Assembly: GCA_963696315.1 (NCBI GenBank)
Contig: CAVOJU010000012.1
Coordinates: forward strand, 1-64,000
Source of the DNA: CAWKEY01 sp963696315
GTDB taxonomy: Bacteria > Pseudomonadota > Gammaproteobacteria > Methylococcales > Methylomonadaceae
Direction: 5' to 3'
DNA length: 64,000 nt
Part shown: piece after piece, positions 15,952-24,404 of the stretch
Numbering within the stretch: position 1 is the first letter of the stretch
How the letters are laid out: the number at the start of each line of letters is the position of its first letter
Made by a program: the position numbers and the translations under genes
The notes under the pieces: generated by a model
What the model saw: only the letters and a program-made list of their open reading frames with translations
Told to the model about the DNA's origin: nothing
The model's database searches: none

Positions 15952-17946
15952 TCACTCGAAACTCATTGAATTAATCCTGAAACCTAGTAGCCGACTATCT
16001 TTGCTAACCCTTGACTTAATCCTGACACCTAGTAGCCGCCTATCTTTGCTAACCCCAACTTGCTTTGGAGATATTGCATCGGGGATATGGAAGTCAATAG
16101 TCATTTTTTCACCATCCTTATAACTAGGCAAAGCTATTTCAATGCTTTGAGTTCCGGAAGTCTTGCTGAAAACATAGTCATTTAGGGTTGATTTTATAGT
16201 TATGCTAAGCCGCTGAATATTATGAGCACCATAAAGAAATGGAGTGAGATTAATTTTAAGTTTCCTGGGCGTTTTATCTTTAACAGTGCAAGTAAATTTT
16301 GCATTACTGCCTTCAGTCCAACGACCTTCCATTTCTGCTCCACTGAAGCCGATTAGAATTGACGGGTCAATCCAACCATTTGAAGTAAAGTCAAAAACAC
16401 CACCACATGAATTTCCTTTGATCAAGACCTCTTCAGCACAGGCAGCATCCACTAAGGCAATCGAACCCGTATAGGGAAGCAGTTTGCAACTTGATTGATA
16501 GTAGGGCTTGGAATCAACAGAGGTTAGAATCGTACTGTAATTTTTTAATTCTTTTAGATGATTTAATTGGAAAAGAACTGGGCCTGCAATTGATCTGGGG
16601 GTTTTCATGATTGCAATTGAAAACATATAATTAATGCTGTTTGGCATATTCTTCAGACCGAACACAACATTGCTTTTATCCTTTGGGTTCGGCACGGCCA
16701 CATCGCGCAACATAATTAACTGGCGCTCTAGCGAAACAATATCCGAAGTATCTAGCACCTGCTTTTTTGGTATAGAAAAAATAAATGCGCCTGAAAATGT
16801 GAGCAGCACAGCTATCGAACGAAAAGACTCTCCTGTAGATAATCCATCGAAAAACTTACCAAAGATAGTGTTTTTTAAAAACAATCCTGCCAGAACAGCA
16901 ATGGATATAATCAAGTCGGTATAAAGACCGAACACGTATTTTTTTGTAGCATACTCGCTCCCATAGCCAAAATTAAGCAATGCTATCTGAAGCAGACATA
17001 GCAAGGCCGTCGACCCCCCATACAATCCGAGATACTTGACTGCAACATAACCGGAGTTGTCTCTATTTTTGTTCCAAAGAATAAGCAGTCCTACTGAAAG
17101 GGCCAAAACTAAAACACACAACAAAATTAATTCATCGGTGTTGGATATATGCCGCAATGGAAGGGAACCATTATGCTCGGAAATTTTGCGCATTGCCGTG
17201 AACGCGGGATTCAGAAAAACCGAAGCTGCCGCTCCAATAGTTGCCGCCAGATACCATAAGTGCATCTTAAGGCGTTGATGCCTGGGCTTACTGAGCAGAT
17301 TGTAATTATTAATCAGTACGACACCAAAAAAAACACCCAGCAACTCAAGACTTGCCAATAAATGAGTTCCAGTGGCAACAAAGATAATCACTATCAGGAA
17401 TAAAACAATAAGGTGCTGGCTGTGTTTTTTTGTTTCCATGAGGACTGCCATGGCGATGGCAAGCACCACCATAGAATCTGCGACCAGTTGGGAAAAGAAA
17501 AAATTGCCCGCCAACTCGGCGCCATGTAACTCAAATTTTAAAAAGATGCGATTCGCGGCTAATAAACCCATCAATGCAGTTGAGGAAATATAGGCTACTC
17601 GCAAGGGGAACGAATTAAGAATAACAATCACTGCACCCCACAGCACAGCAAGTGCCATTAAGGAAACTAGCTGAATACCTAGGAAAGTCGAGTTAAATAG
17701 GAGCCCGGCGATTGCGGCAAGGGCATGGCTTGTTCTCGGATAGACGTTCATCTCGCCAAGGGTTGGGTCGTCAATATCGGGCAAAATCCAATGCTCGGAA
17801 ATTCTGAATGCAAGCGCATAATGATGCGCCAAATCCTCGCTTTTGCTCCACATCGAATCCATGTTTATAATCACCAGAACTATCCCAACAAAAACAAGTA
17901 AAGATACTTGAATTGGCGATAAACTCTTTTGCATGCTTAAATTCAC
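15952..17946 (-). CDS. Large membrane protein, GT-C-like, with C-terminal soluble domain
   Basis: Protein of 664 residues. The N-terminal 380 residues contain about ten membrane segments; the early loop after segment 1 (NMDSMWSKSEDLAHHYALA) has acidic residues where GT-C enzymes place catalytic ones. The C-terminal 250 residues are soluble, and the extreme end carries a GVSKDRRLLGVRIKS pattern similar to the end of the frameshifted gene at 11,054-13,192 (DGRHLGLSIVS). This ending is known from sugar- or phosphoglycerol-transferases of surface glycans. Function as a polyprenyl-phosphate-dependent glycosyltransferase is inferred. The very C-terminus holds a perfect-phase duplication (see tandem repeat). 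Confidence 0.65.
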   Translation of the reverse strand: MNLSMQKSLSPIQVSLLVFVGIVLVIINMDSMWSKSEDLAHHYALAFRISEHWILPDIDDPTLGEMNVYPRTSHALAAIAGLLFNSTFLGIQLVSLMALAVLWGAVIVILNSFPLRVAYISSTALMGLLAANRIFLKFELHGAELAGNFFFSQLVADSMVVLAIAMAVLMETKKHSQHLIVLFLIVIIFVATGTHLLASLELLGVFFGVVLINNYNLLSKPRHQRLKMHLWYLAATIGAAASVFLNPAFTAMRKISEHNGSLPLRHISNTDELILLCVLVLALSVGLLILWNKNRDNSGYVAVKYLGLYGGSTALLCLLQIALLNFGYGSEYATKKYVFGLYTDLIISIAVLAGLFLKNTIFGKFFDGLSTGESFRSIAVLLTFSGAFIFSIPKKQVLDTSDIVSLERQLIMLRDVAVPNPKDKSNVVFGLKNMPNSINYMFSIAIMKTPRSIAGPVLFQLNHLKELKNYSTILTSVDSKPYYQSSCKLLPYTGSIALVDAACAEEVLIKGNSCGGVFDFTSNGWIDPSILIGFSGAEMEGRWTEGSNAKFTCTVKDKTPRKLKINLTPFLYGAHNIQRLSITIKSTLNDYVFSKTSGTQSIEIALPSYKDGEKMTIDFHIPDAISPKQVGVSKDRRLLGVRIKSRVSKDSRLLGFRINSMSFE
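15967..16057. repeat. Tandem repeat, two units of about 45 bp
   Basis: Two adjacent copies sharing TTAATCCTGA-A/C-ACCTAGTAGCCG and TATCTTTGCTAACCC. On the minus strand they encode VSKDRRLLGVRIKSR and VSKDSRLLGFRINSM at the end of the 664-residue membrane protein. The unit keeps the reading frame (45 bp = 15 codons), and the copies differ at a few bases. Confidence 0.85.
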
Positions 17947-18145
17947 GAGATTTTTATAGCGATCAATTGTTAAAAGAAACTGTTAGCGATTTTCTGGCCC
18001 TCGCCAATCGCATAATTTGTTTAACTATCTTCTCGATAGATTTGCGCCATCTAACGGCCTAATCAAACTATGGATTTAAACCATCAGTGATAAAACTATA
18101 ATAATCCAGTCTCGCGATTTATTGTTTTTGCTGCTGTGGATAAAT
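17947..18145. other. Short intergenic region
   Basis: About 200 A+T-rich bases between two minus-strand membrane-protein genes. The promoter of the 664-residue protein probably lies here. The bases 17,985-18,030 (TTCTGGCCCTCGCCAATCGCATAATT) resemble, in degraded form, the end of the oxidoreductase gene near 19,730-19,760 (TTCGTCCTTCGCGAATCGCATAGTT), so this may be a fragment of a duplicated 3' end. Confidence 0.35.
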
Positions 18146-19690
18146 CTAGTGTGATACAGCTTGAAAATTGAGTACCTCAGTCACGTTTAAGCTGACATAT
18201 TTAAAGTCATTGATCTTCGAAGATAAATGCTTAGCATATAAATCAAGCTTGACTGGATCAAATGAGCAATCCTCAGGAGCAATCACCCTCTCCCTGTTGT
18301 CTCCTGAAAGCAAAAGCAATTTTCGGCAATCGGGGCCAATTACGCCTCTGATATTTTGTGAATACACCCCTTCCCCAAAACCAGAGTACCGCTCCAAGAA
18401 GACCTCTGGAGGCGGGTTATAGAGCCAAGGTAGCTTTGACTGTATAAAATATGAAGTAAGTGATGGTCTTGAATAATTTTCCGGCTTACGAGGATCGTTG
18501 CGTTTCACTGACAGCACTGAAATAAATAAAATTGTCGGTATCAAAAAATAAAAACCAGTACGTCCCCAGGTGAATGATACAAAAATTCTGTATATGATTG
18601 GGAAAGCCAAAGGTAAATACCACAGGGCATATCTTGCCAAGCCGGGCGTTGCTCCGGTATTCAAATTTGTAGTTGATGAGTGCGCATATAAATTAATAAA
18701 GAAATAAAGAATAAGAAAAATCAACAACCCTCGATCGAAATTGGCGGGGTGGCGATCTTTACTAGAAAGCCAGATACACAGCCCCAGTACTAGGGCTGCC
18801 GACCCAAGTGACCAGTTCGGGAGCAAACCTAAATCTGGATCTATTATCCAAATATAAAATGATGATAGATTCCCCCCAAGTGAGGCTCCCCCAGCAAGCA
18901 ACTGAGGGGTAACCACGCCGAAACGTGCGAAATAATAAACTGGATGTGCTAATACCGCTAAGACAGTAGCTACACAAACCACAACATCTACAATGTTGTA
19001 GGGGGCATTCCGTTGAAGTACAAGTCTGTAAATAACGGGTATGCATGCGATTAATGCGAAGCTTGGGTTTTGGGTCGAAGCCAAAGCCAGAAACAAGGCT
19101 GCTGGCAGATATTTTTTTGCAGAAATTAGTATTATTGATGAAAGCACCAAGCAGTACGTAAACAGTTCTGTATGTACCTTATCCAGAAACCAAAGCATTG
19201 GGGAAATGAATGTCATCAGTAACAAAACAAAAACGCCATTCCACTTGTAATATCTATAGGAAATTGATGTCACAGTTAACAGCAGAAGGTAATGCAGAAC
19301 CAAAAAACTTTCATGAATTTGTAAATTGACACCTAGCAGTGAAAGTATCTTGGTGCAAAAAAAAGCAAGAAAGCTATAAAACCAGAAGTGATTATAATCC
19401 GCAGTTTCCCTAATTTTTAAGGCTTGGAAGGCATTCTCGAGCCACTCTCTAGACACTAAGCTGTTTATTCCATGGGAAGCATACAACTTCTCATATTCAC
19501 TGTATGCTATGGATGTCATCCAAGGTCTAAATGTGGTATCCCATGCGTAATAGAGGGCATAATATTCCCCGCCATCACCTACGCGTTGAGGATTAAACCT
19601 TCCGAGAATAAAAAAAACGACTAGCAACCCTAGGCTTATATAAAGATAGGGAACCAAGTTTTTGATTTTATCGTTGTCCAGTATTGGCAT
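18146..19690 (-). CDS. Membrane protein, probable GT-C glycosyltransferase
   Basis: Protein of 514 residues with about ten membrane segments followed by a 100-residue soluble tail. After the first segment it has GDGGEYYALYYAW, an acidic external loop typical of GT-C enzymes, where D and E bind donor or metal. No exact family is recognised. It lies 4 bases downstream of the FAD oxidoreductase gene, so it is in the same operon as the GT2 polyprenyl-phosphate glycosyltransferase and probably uses its lipid-linked sugar on the periplasmic side. Confidence 0.6.
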   Translation of the reverse strand: MPILDNDKIKNLVPYLYISLGLLVVFFILGRFNPQRVGDGGEYYALYYAWDTTFRPWMTSIAYSEYEKLYASHGINSLVSREWLENAFQALKIRETADYNHFWFYSFLAFFCTKILSLLGVNLQIHESFLVLHYLLLLTVTSISYRYYKWNGVFVLLLMTFISPMLWFLDKVHTELFTYCLVLSSIILISAKKYLPAALFLALASTQNPSFALIACIPVIYRLVLQRNAPYNIVDVVVCVATVLAVLAHPVYYFARFGVVTPQLLAGGASLGGNLSSFYIWIIDPDLGLLPNWSLGSAALVLGLCIWLSSKDRHPANFDRGLLIFLILYFFINLYAHSSTTNLNTGATPGLARYALWYLPLAFPIIYRIFVSFTWGRTGFYFLIPTILFISVLSVKRNDPRKPENYSRPSLTSYFIQSKLPWLYNPPPEVFLERYSGFGEGVYSQNIRGVIGPDCRKLLLLSGDNRERVIAPEDCSFDPVKLDLYAKHLSSKINDFKYVSLNVTEVLNFQAVSH

Positions 19691-19694
19691 TTTT

Positions 19695-21014
19695 TTATCT
19701 GTATAGATCCATGATTTTTAGGGCTATCTTTCGTCCTTCGCGAATCGCATAGTTAGTTCCACGATCTTCTGGATAAATTTGCGCCATCGAGCAAATATGA
19801 AACCCATTCCGGGGACCATCTTCTGCAGGGATAAGACTACTGTAATGCTTCTCCACAACGGGCTGTGACCAACGGGCACGCCATAGGTGATAACGTTGAA
19901 TCCAGCTGCGCTCCATTTTGGGAAACATCTTCTGCAAATAAGGCAGTGCGTAGTCCAGCATCTCATCAGCGCTCATAGCATAGAGCGCATCAGTGTGCGG
20001 CAAATATTTTGAGAGATAGACGATATGATTGCCGCCATAGGTTTCAGGCCGCTCAAAATTTGTGTGCTCAATGACGCCAACAAATGGAAAACTTGGATCG
20101 TTGACGTTCAGCCAATAGGTTTTGGACAATGGACGATCAAGCTCCAGTACCAGACAGACATTTCCAATATATTGAATTCTTTCGAGGCTTTTCACATAAT
20201 CATGACTGGCCCAGCCCCTGACCATGTCTGCAATCAAGGGTAAGGCTGTGGTTGCGATCACACGGTCTGAAGTAATCACACCCTGTGAAGAAATTATTTG
20301 CCAAACGCCATCAACAGGCTCAATTTTTGAAACAGCCGTATTCGTTTCGATGCGCCCACCCAAGTCCCGAATTCTCTGCGCCAGAGCCTCTGCCAAGCCA
20401 ATGAACCCGCCTTTGAAATAGGCCAGGCGCTCCTCCCCGCCTTTTCCTCGGCTTCCACCGCGCAGCTTGAGTTTGTTCCAGAACCAGACAGCCGAGATAT
20501 GTTCCGCATAGGGTCCAAACTTACCTTTGATTAATGGCTCCCAGACGACTCTGTAGACATTTTCACCGCCGAGCTCCTTTAACCATTCTTGTGCTGTCTT
20601 TCCTTCAAGCGCCATCCAGTCTTTAACCCGCCGGGCGCGTAAAGCCAGCAAACCGAGACGAATACGGTCCGAAAAAGCCAGTGGCGTGAAATTCAGCAGA
20701 TCCCATGGCGTTGACAATTTAAAGAAATTGTTAGCGTAATAAACGCCGGTATTAGTCGGATTGATCTCGACCCGGTCGTTCAAACCCAGCTCATCGATCA
20801 ATTGCATCACTTCCATGTCATTAGTAAACCAATGATGATAGAACCGATCCAGTTTCTCACCGCCAACGTTGAATGCGGCCGCCAGCCCACCAATCTCGGC
20901 TTCTGCCTCCAGAACTGTTACGGAGACCCCCTTCTTAACGAGTTCATAGGCTGCGCTCAGGCCAGTGAAGCCACCACCGACTATCGTTACTTGGGTTTTG
21001 TGCGTTAGGCTCAT
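19695..21014 (-). CDS. NAD(P)/FAD-dependent oxidoreductase (amine-oxidase / phytoene-desaturase-like)
   Basis: Protein of 439 residues. The N-terminal dinucleotide-binding fold is clear (TIVGGGFTGLSAAYEL then VTVLEAEAEIGGLAA), followed by FYHHWFTNDMEVMQLIDELGL, and the C-terminal FAD motif region (AIREGRKIALKIMDLYR) closes the protein. Members of this group sit beside flippase-like and GT2 genes in many bacteria; the substrate is unknown and may be a prenyl or sugar lipid. The start is taken at the ATG at 21,014 (MSLTHKTQ); an in-frame TTG lies 6 bases upstream. It is 13 bases after the UPF0104 gene. Confidence 0.8.
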   Translation of the reverse strand: MSLTHKTQVTIVGGGFTGLSAAYELVKKGVSVTVLEAEAEIGGLAAAFNVGGEKLDRFYHHWFTNDMEVMQLIDELGLNDRVEINPTNTGVYYANNFFKLSTPWDLLNFTPLAFSDRIRLGLLALRARRVKDWMALEGKTAQEWLKELGGENVYRVVWEPLIKGKFGPYAEHISAVWFWNKLKLRGGSRGKGGEERLAYFKGGFIGLAEALAQRIRDLGGRIETNTAVSKIEPVDGVWQIISSQGVITSDRVIATTALPLIADMVRGWASHDYVKSLERIQYIGNVCLVLELDRPLSKTYWLNVNDPSFPFVGVIEHTNFERPETYGGNHIVYLSKYLPHTDALYAMSADEMLDYALPYLQKMFPKMERSWIQRYHLWRARWSQPVVEKHYSSLIPAEDGPRNGFHICSMAQIYPEDRGTNYAIREGRKIALKIMDLYR

Positions 21015-21027
21015 AATCAAAGGACCT

Positions 21028-22002
21028 TCAATTGGTTTTGTTTTTTGCAGGATGCAGCATCAGGTAGAGTCCGCCAAGGAGTGTGGGCGGCAGCCAGAGC
21101 AAGGCATGCACGAGTAGCGCATAGGCCGTTGACGCAACGACGTTATTACCCAATGCACTCATTGCTCGAACCGTAAAGAAGTCAAATGTTCCAACGTATC
21201 CAGGCGTACTTGGGATCAGGGTTGCCAAAGTTCCAACCGGCAAAGCCAGCCACCCTGCCTCCGGAGTTGTTATAGCTGAAAGAGCCAAGGCTGCGAACCA
21301 GAACACGCAACCTTCCGCCAGCCAGGCAGCGATAGACCACAGCACAAGCCTGATCATGGTGTTTCCTTTGGCCAGGTGTACCAGGGTTAGCAAACTTTTA
21401 TTGATTTCATTGAGTAGCTTTTGCCCACCCTTTGGAGCCAGGCGCGCTATGAACTTGCCTACAGCGATTGCGACGGGCGCAAAAACTTGTGGAAATAACA
21501 AAAGGAAAAGAATTCCGATCGCGATGCCGATCAGTGCGGCACTGCCAATCCCGGCAAAATTGCTGACGTCAAGACTGAATGTAGCAAGAACCACCCCAAG
21601 AAGTACGAGCACCATCAACAGATCAAGTAGCCGCTCAACGAATAAAGTAGCCATCACGATGCCTGAACTGACGCCGAGCCGGCCATTAAACGCAAACGCG
21701 CGCAACACATCCCCTGCTCTAAATGGAAGGACATTGTTTGCGGCAAAACTGCCAAGCAATGGCCCGGCACAGTGATGCCATTTTAGAGCGGGGTTATCCC
21801 GATTTAACATAAGACGCCAACGTTCAATCCTACAGGCATAGCCGACACAGAAAGCCACGAGCCCAGCCATGACCCATGAGCTAGCAGTGCCCACAAATGC
21901 TCTCTTGAGTTCCTCCAGATTGATCTGGCGGAGGATAAGCCAAATAAACACTATTGCCAGAACCAAGCCCAAGATCAAACGGAGTATTTTTTTGACTGTC
22001 AT
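21028..22002 (-). CDS. UPF0104 / lysylphosphatidylglycerol-synthase-TM family flippase-like protein
   Basis: Protein of 324 residues with about eight membrane segments. It has the family patterns NVLPFRAGDVLRAF (about residue 90) and PSTPGYVGTFDFF (about residue 265). Related domains flip lysyl-PG (MprF) or other lipids, and stand-alone members cluster with polyprenyl-phosphate glycosyltransferases. Here it overlaps the upstream GT2 gene by 4 bases (ATGA), a strong sign of linked function. Role as a lipid-sugar flippase is inferred. Confidence 0.82.
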   Translation of the reverse strand: MTVKKILRLILGLVLAIVFIWLILRQINLEELKRAFVGTASSWVMAGLVAFCVGYACRIERWRLMLNRDNPALKWHHCAGPLLGSFAANNVLPFRAGDVLRAFAFNGRLGVSSGIVMATLFVERLLDLLMVLVLLGVVLATFSLDVSNFAGIGSAALIGIAIGILFLLLFPQVFAPVAIAVGKFIARLAPKGGQKLLNEINKSLLTLVHLAKGNTMIRLVLWSIAAWLAEGCVFWFAALALSAITTPEAGWLALPVGTLATLIPSTPGYVGTFDFFTVRAMSALGNNVVASTAYALLVHALLWLPPTLLGGLYLMLHPAKNKTN

Positions 22003-23009
22003 GTATGGCTTATAACCGAACTTCCGGATATTTCTGTGCCATCTTGATTAAATCCCAAGCGTTCTTGGACAACATAAAGCGGCCGGTTTTTCACTTCGTG
22101 ATATATCCGGCCGACATATTCACCAAGAATGCCAACACAGATGAGCTGTATTCCACCCAGGAAGAGAACGGCAATCATCAAAGCAGTCCATCCTTCAACC
22201 CAGTTATTTGTGAATAAACGTATACCCAATGCATAGAGAATGCCCGCCAGGGCCAGAGTTGCACAGAGCATTCCGAGGCCAACTGACATTTGCAAGGGCT
22301 TAGTGGAAAAGGACAGTATCCCGTCGGTTGCAAAACGTAGCATTTTCCTTAAAGGATATTTGCTCTGCCCAGCAAATCGCTCGGCGCGCTTGTAGGGAAG
22401 AGCAATCTGTTTAAAGCCAACCCAGCTCACCATGCCGCGCACGAACCTATCGCGTTCCGGCATGGATCTGAGCGTGTCGACAACGGGCCGACTCATCAAT
22501 CTAAAATCACCGGTATCAAGGGGAATCGGAACATCGGATAGCCAATTTAATAGACGATAAAAAACCCGTGCTGTCGCCAGCTTAAAAGCTGATTCGCCGG
22601 GGCGCTCGGTACGCGTCCCATAGACGACGTCAAACCCTTCACGCCACTTGGCAATCATTTCGTGCACAACCTCTGGAGGATCTTGAAGATCGGCATCGAT
22701 CAGCACAACGGCATCCCCACAGGCTGCATCAATGCCAGCTGTTACAGCGATCTGGTGACCAAAATTACGCGCAAAGCCGATCAGTTTAATTTTTGAGTCC
22801 TCTTTGGCATAGCTTTTAAGAAGCTCGCGAGTACGGTCGTTGCTGCCATCATCAACAAAAATGAGTTCAGCATCGAGATTGGCGAGTTCAGAACAGAAAG
22901 CTTTGAGCCGCTGCATAGTCTCGCCTATTACCTCTTCCTCGTTGTAGCAAGGAATGACAACCGACAATAACGGCGTTTTAACCACTTTGGTTTCTACGGA
23001 TGATTTCAT
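21999..23009 (-). CDS. GT2 polyprenyl-phosphate glycosyltransferase (GtrB/DPM1-like)
   Basis: Protein of 336 residues. The GT-A domain is in the N-terminal 230: SVVIPCYNEEEVI, IFVDDGSNDRT, and the DxD-type DADLQDPP. Two membrane segments follow near residues 245-265 and 280-300 (GLGMLCATLALAGILYAL and MIAVLFLGGIQLICVGILGEYVGR), the layout of GtrB and ArnC-like enzymes. It would transfer a sugar from a nucleotide donor to undecaprenyl phosphate at the cytosolic side. It heads the operon GT2, flippase, oxidoreductase, GT-C. Confidence 0.92.
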   Translation of the reverse strand: MKSSVETKVVKTPLLSVVIPCYNEEEVIGETMQRLKAFCSELANLDAELIFVDDGSNDRTRELLKSYAKEDSKIKLIGFARNFGHQIAVTAGIDAACGDAVVLIDADLQDPPEVVHEMIAKWREGFDVVYGTRTERPGESAFKLATARVFYRLLNWLSDVPIPLDTGDFRLMSRPVVDTLRSMPERDRFVRGMVSWVGFKQIALPYKRAERFAGQSKYPLRKMLRFATDGILSFSTKPLQMSVGLGMLCATLALAGILYALGIRLFTNNWVEGWTALMIAVLFLGGIQLICVGILGEYVGRIYHEVKNRPLYVVQERLGFNQDGTEISGSSVISHT

Positions 23010-23079
23010 TAAATTACTCTCCCGGTATTTTCATAAGCTGACAACCCAGCCGTTGCCGTCAAGACGAAATACCCTGGTT

Positions 23080-24399
23080 CTATGACTTTTCCAGCCATTC
23101 GTTGACTTCTTGTAAATTTTCTTCGGCTATCAGGCCAATGGCGCGCATGAAACGAATGCGGTTTTTGATGTAGCTGTATTTGGCTTGGGACAAGTCCCGT
23201 TTTGCCAAGAATTCGCTTTGTTGCGCCTTAAGAACGTCGCTGATGGTGACGACACCATACTGGAAGCCTCGATCCATGGCTTCACGGCTCTTGCTGGCGG
23301 ATTCCAGAGCTTTTTGTGAGGCCTTGATATGTCTGGCGCTGGCATTGGAGCTTAGAAAAGAGTCGCTGGTTTCCTTGACCAATGCGCGCAGGGCTGATTC
23401 CTGTTCGTTTTTGCTCAGCTGCAACCGGTGCTGCGCCTCAAACATCTGATGGGTGGTAACGCCGCCGGAAAATATCGGCATGTTGACATTGATGGCGGCG
23501 ACCTGGGTTTGCTGCGAACCACCGCCTAAACTTAAATTCTGGAAGCCGGTATTGGTATCATAAAAGTTGAGCTGCAAGTCGACGACAGGCAGATATTTGG
23601 ATTTTTGCACAGCAACGTTGTTCTCGGCGGCTTCTATGGCGCTGACGTGCGCAGACAGGGCCGGATTTTGGCTTTTGGCCACTTCAATCCATTCCTGCAA
23701 ATCGCCTTCCAATTCCTGGTAGTCTATGCCTTCGCGCAGCTTGCTTAAAACCTGTGGCGTTACACCGGTAAGCTCTCTAAGCCCCTCCTGGGCGGTTACG
23801 CGTTGGCTGTCGGCGAGAATTTCATCGGCGACGATTTGATCCAGGCGGGCTTCCACTTCATAGACATCCGTAATTTTTAGCATTTGCTTGGCAAATTGCT
23901 TGTTGACTTGTTCCTGTTGTTTTTGTGTGGACTCCTTTTCAGTCCGAATGAAGTACAGTTGATCCTCGGCTTCCAAAACACTGAAATAGCGGTCAACCAC
24001 TTTAAACATCAATTCATGTTGAGCCTCGATGGTTTCTCTGGCGTATTGATCTTCAATTTTTGCTGCGCGCCGCCAATTCCAGAATTTGGCAAAGTCAATC
24101 AGGGTCTGATTCATGGACACGACATAGCGTGTGCCTGAAAAGTTGCTGTTGGTAGCGGCCACTCCTCTATCAATTCTCTGCTGGTTTTTCGACCAGTTGC
24201 CGGTAGCGTTGACCTGGGGCAGCATTTCGCCTAATGCCTGGCCTTTTTGTGCGGCGCTGATTTCTACTTTGAGCTCCGAGGACTTCAGCTGCGGGTCAGC
24301 TTCCTGTGCCTGCTGGTATACAGTCAGCAAGTCTTCGGCCTGCGTGGATGCAATCGGCACTAGCAGCATGCCTAACGCCAAGGTTATCAATTTACTCAT
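23080..24399 (-). CDS. TolC-family outer membrane protein of type I secretion
   Basis: Protein of 439 residues. A signal peptide is visible (MSKLITLALGMLLVPIASTQA, cleaved about residue 21). Two repeated halves of helical and strand sequence follow, as in PrtF/AprF-type TolC proteins (LLTVYQQAQEADPQL at the first repeat). It forms the trimeric outer-membrane channel of the exporter. It is the last gene of the ABC-HlyD-TolC operon, 5 bases after the adaptor gene. The dedicated copy suggests one main substrate class. Confidence 0.92.
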   Translation of the reverse strand: MSKLITLALGMLLVPIASTQAEDLLTVYQQAQEADPQLKSSELKVEISAAQKGQALGEMLPQVNATGNWSKNQQRIDRGVAATNSNFSGTRYVVSMNQTLIDFAKFWNWRRAAKIEDQYARETIEAQHELMFKVVDRYFSVLEAEDQLYFIRTEKESTQKQQEQVNKQFAKQMLKITDVYEVEARLDQIVADEILADSQRVTAQEGLRELTGVTPQVLSKLREGIDYQELEGDLQEWIEVAKSQNPALSAHVSAIEAAENNVAVQKSKYLPVVDLQLNFYDTNTGFQNLSLGGGSQQTQVAAINVNMPIFSGGVTTHQMFEAQHRLQLSKNEQESALRALVKETSDSFLSSNASARHIKASQKALESASKSREAMDRGFQYGVVTISDVLKAQQSEFLAKRDLSQAKYSYIKNRIRFMRAIGLIAEENLQEVNEWLEKS

Positions 24400-24404
24400 G
24401 GTGT

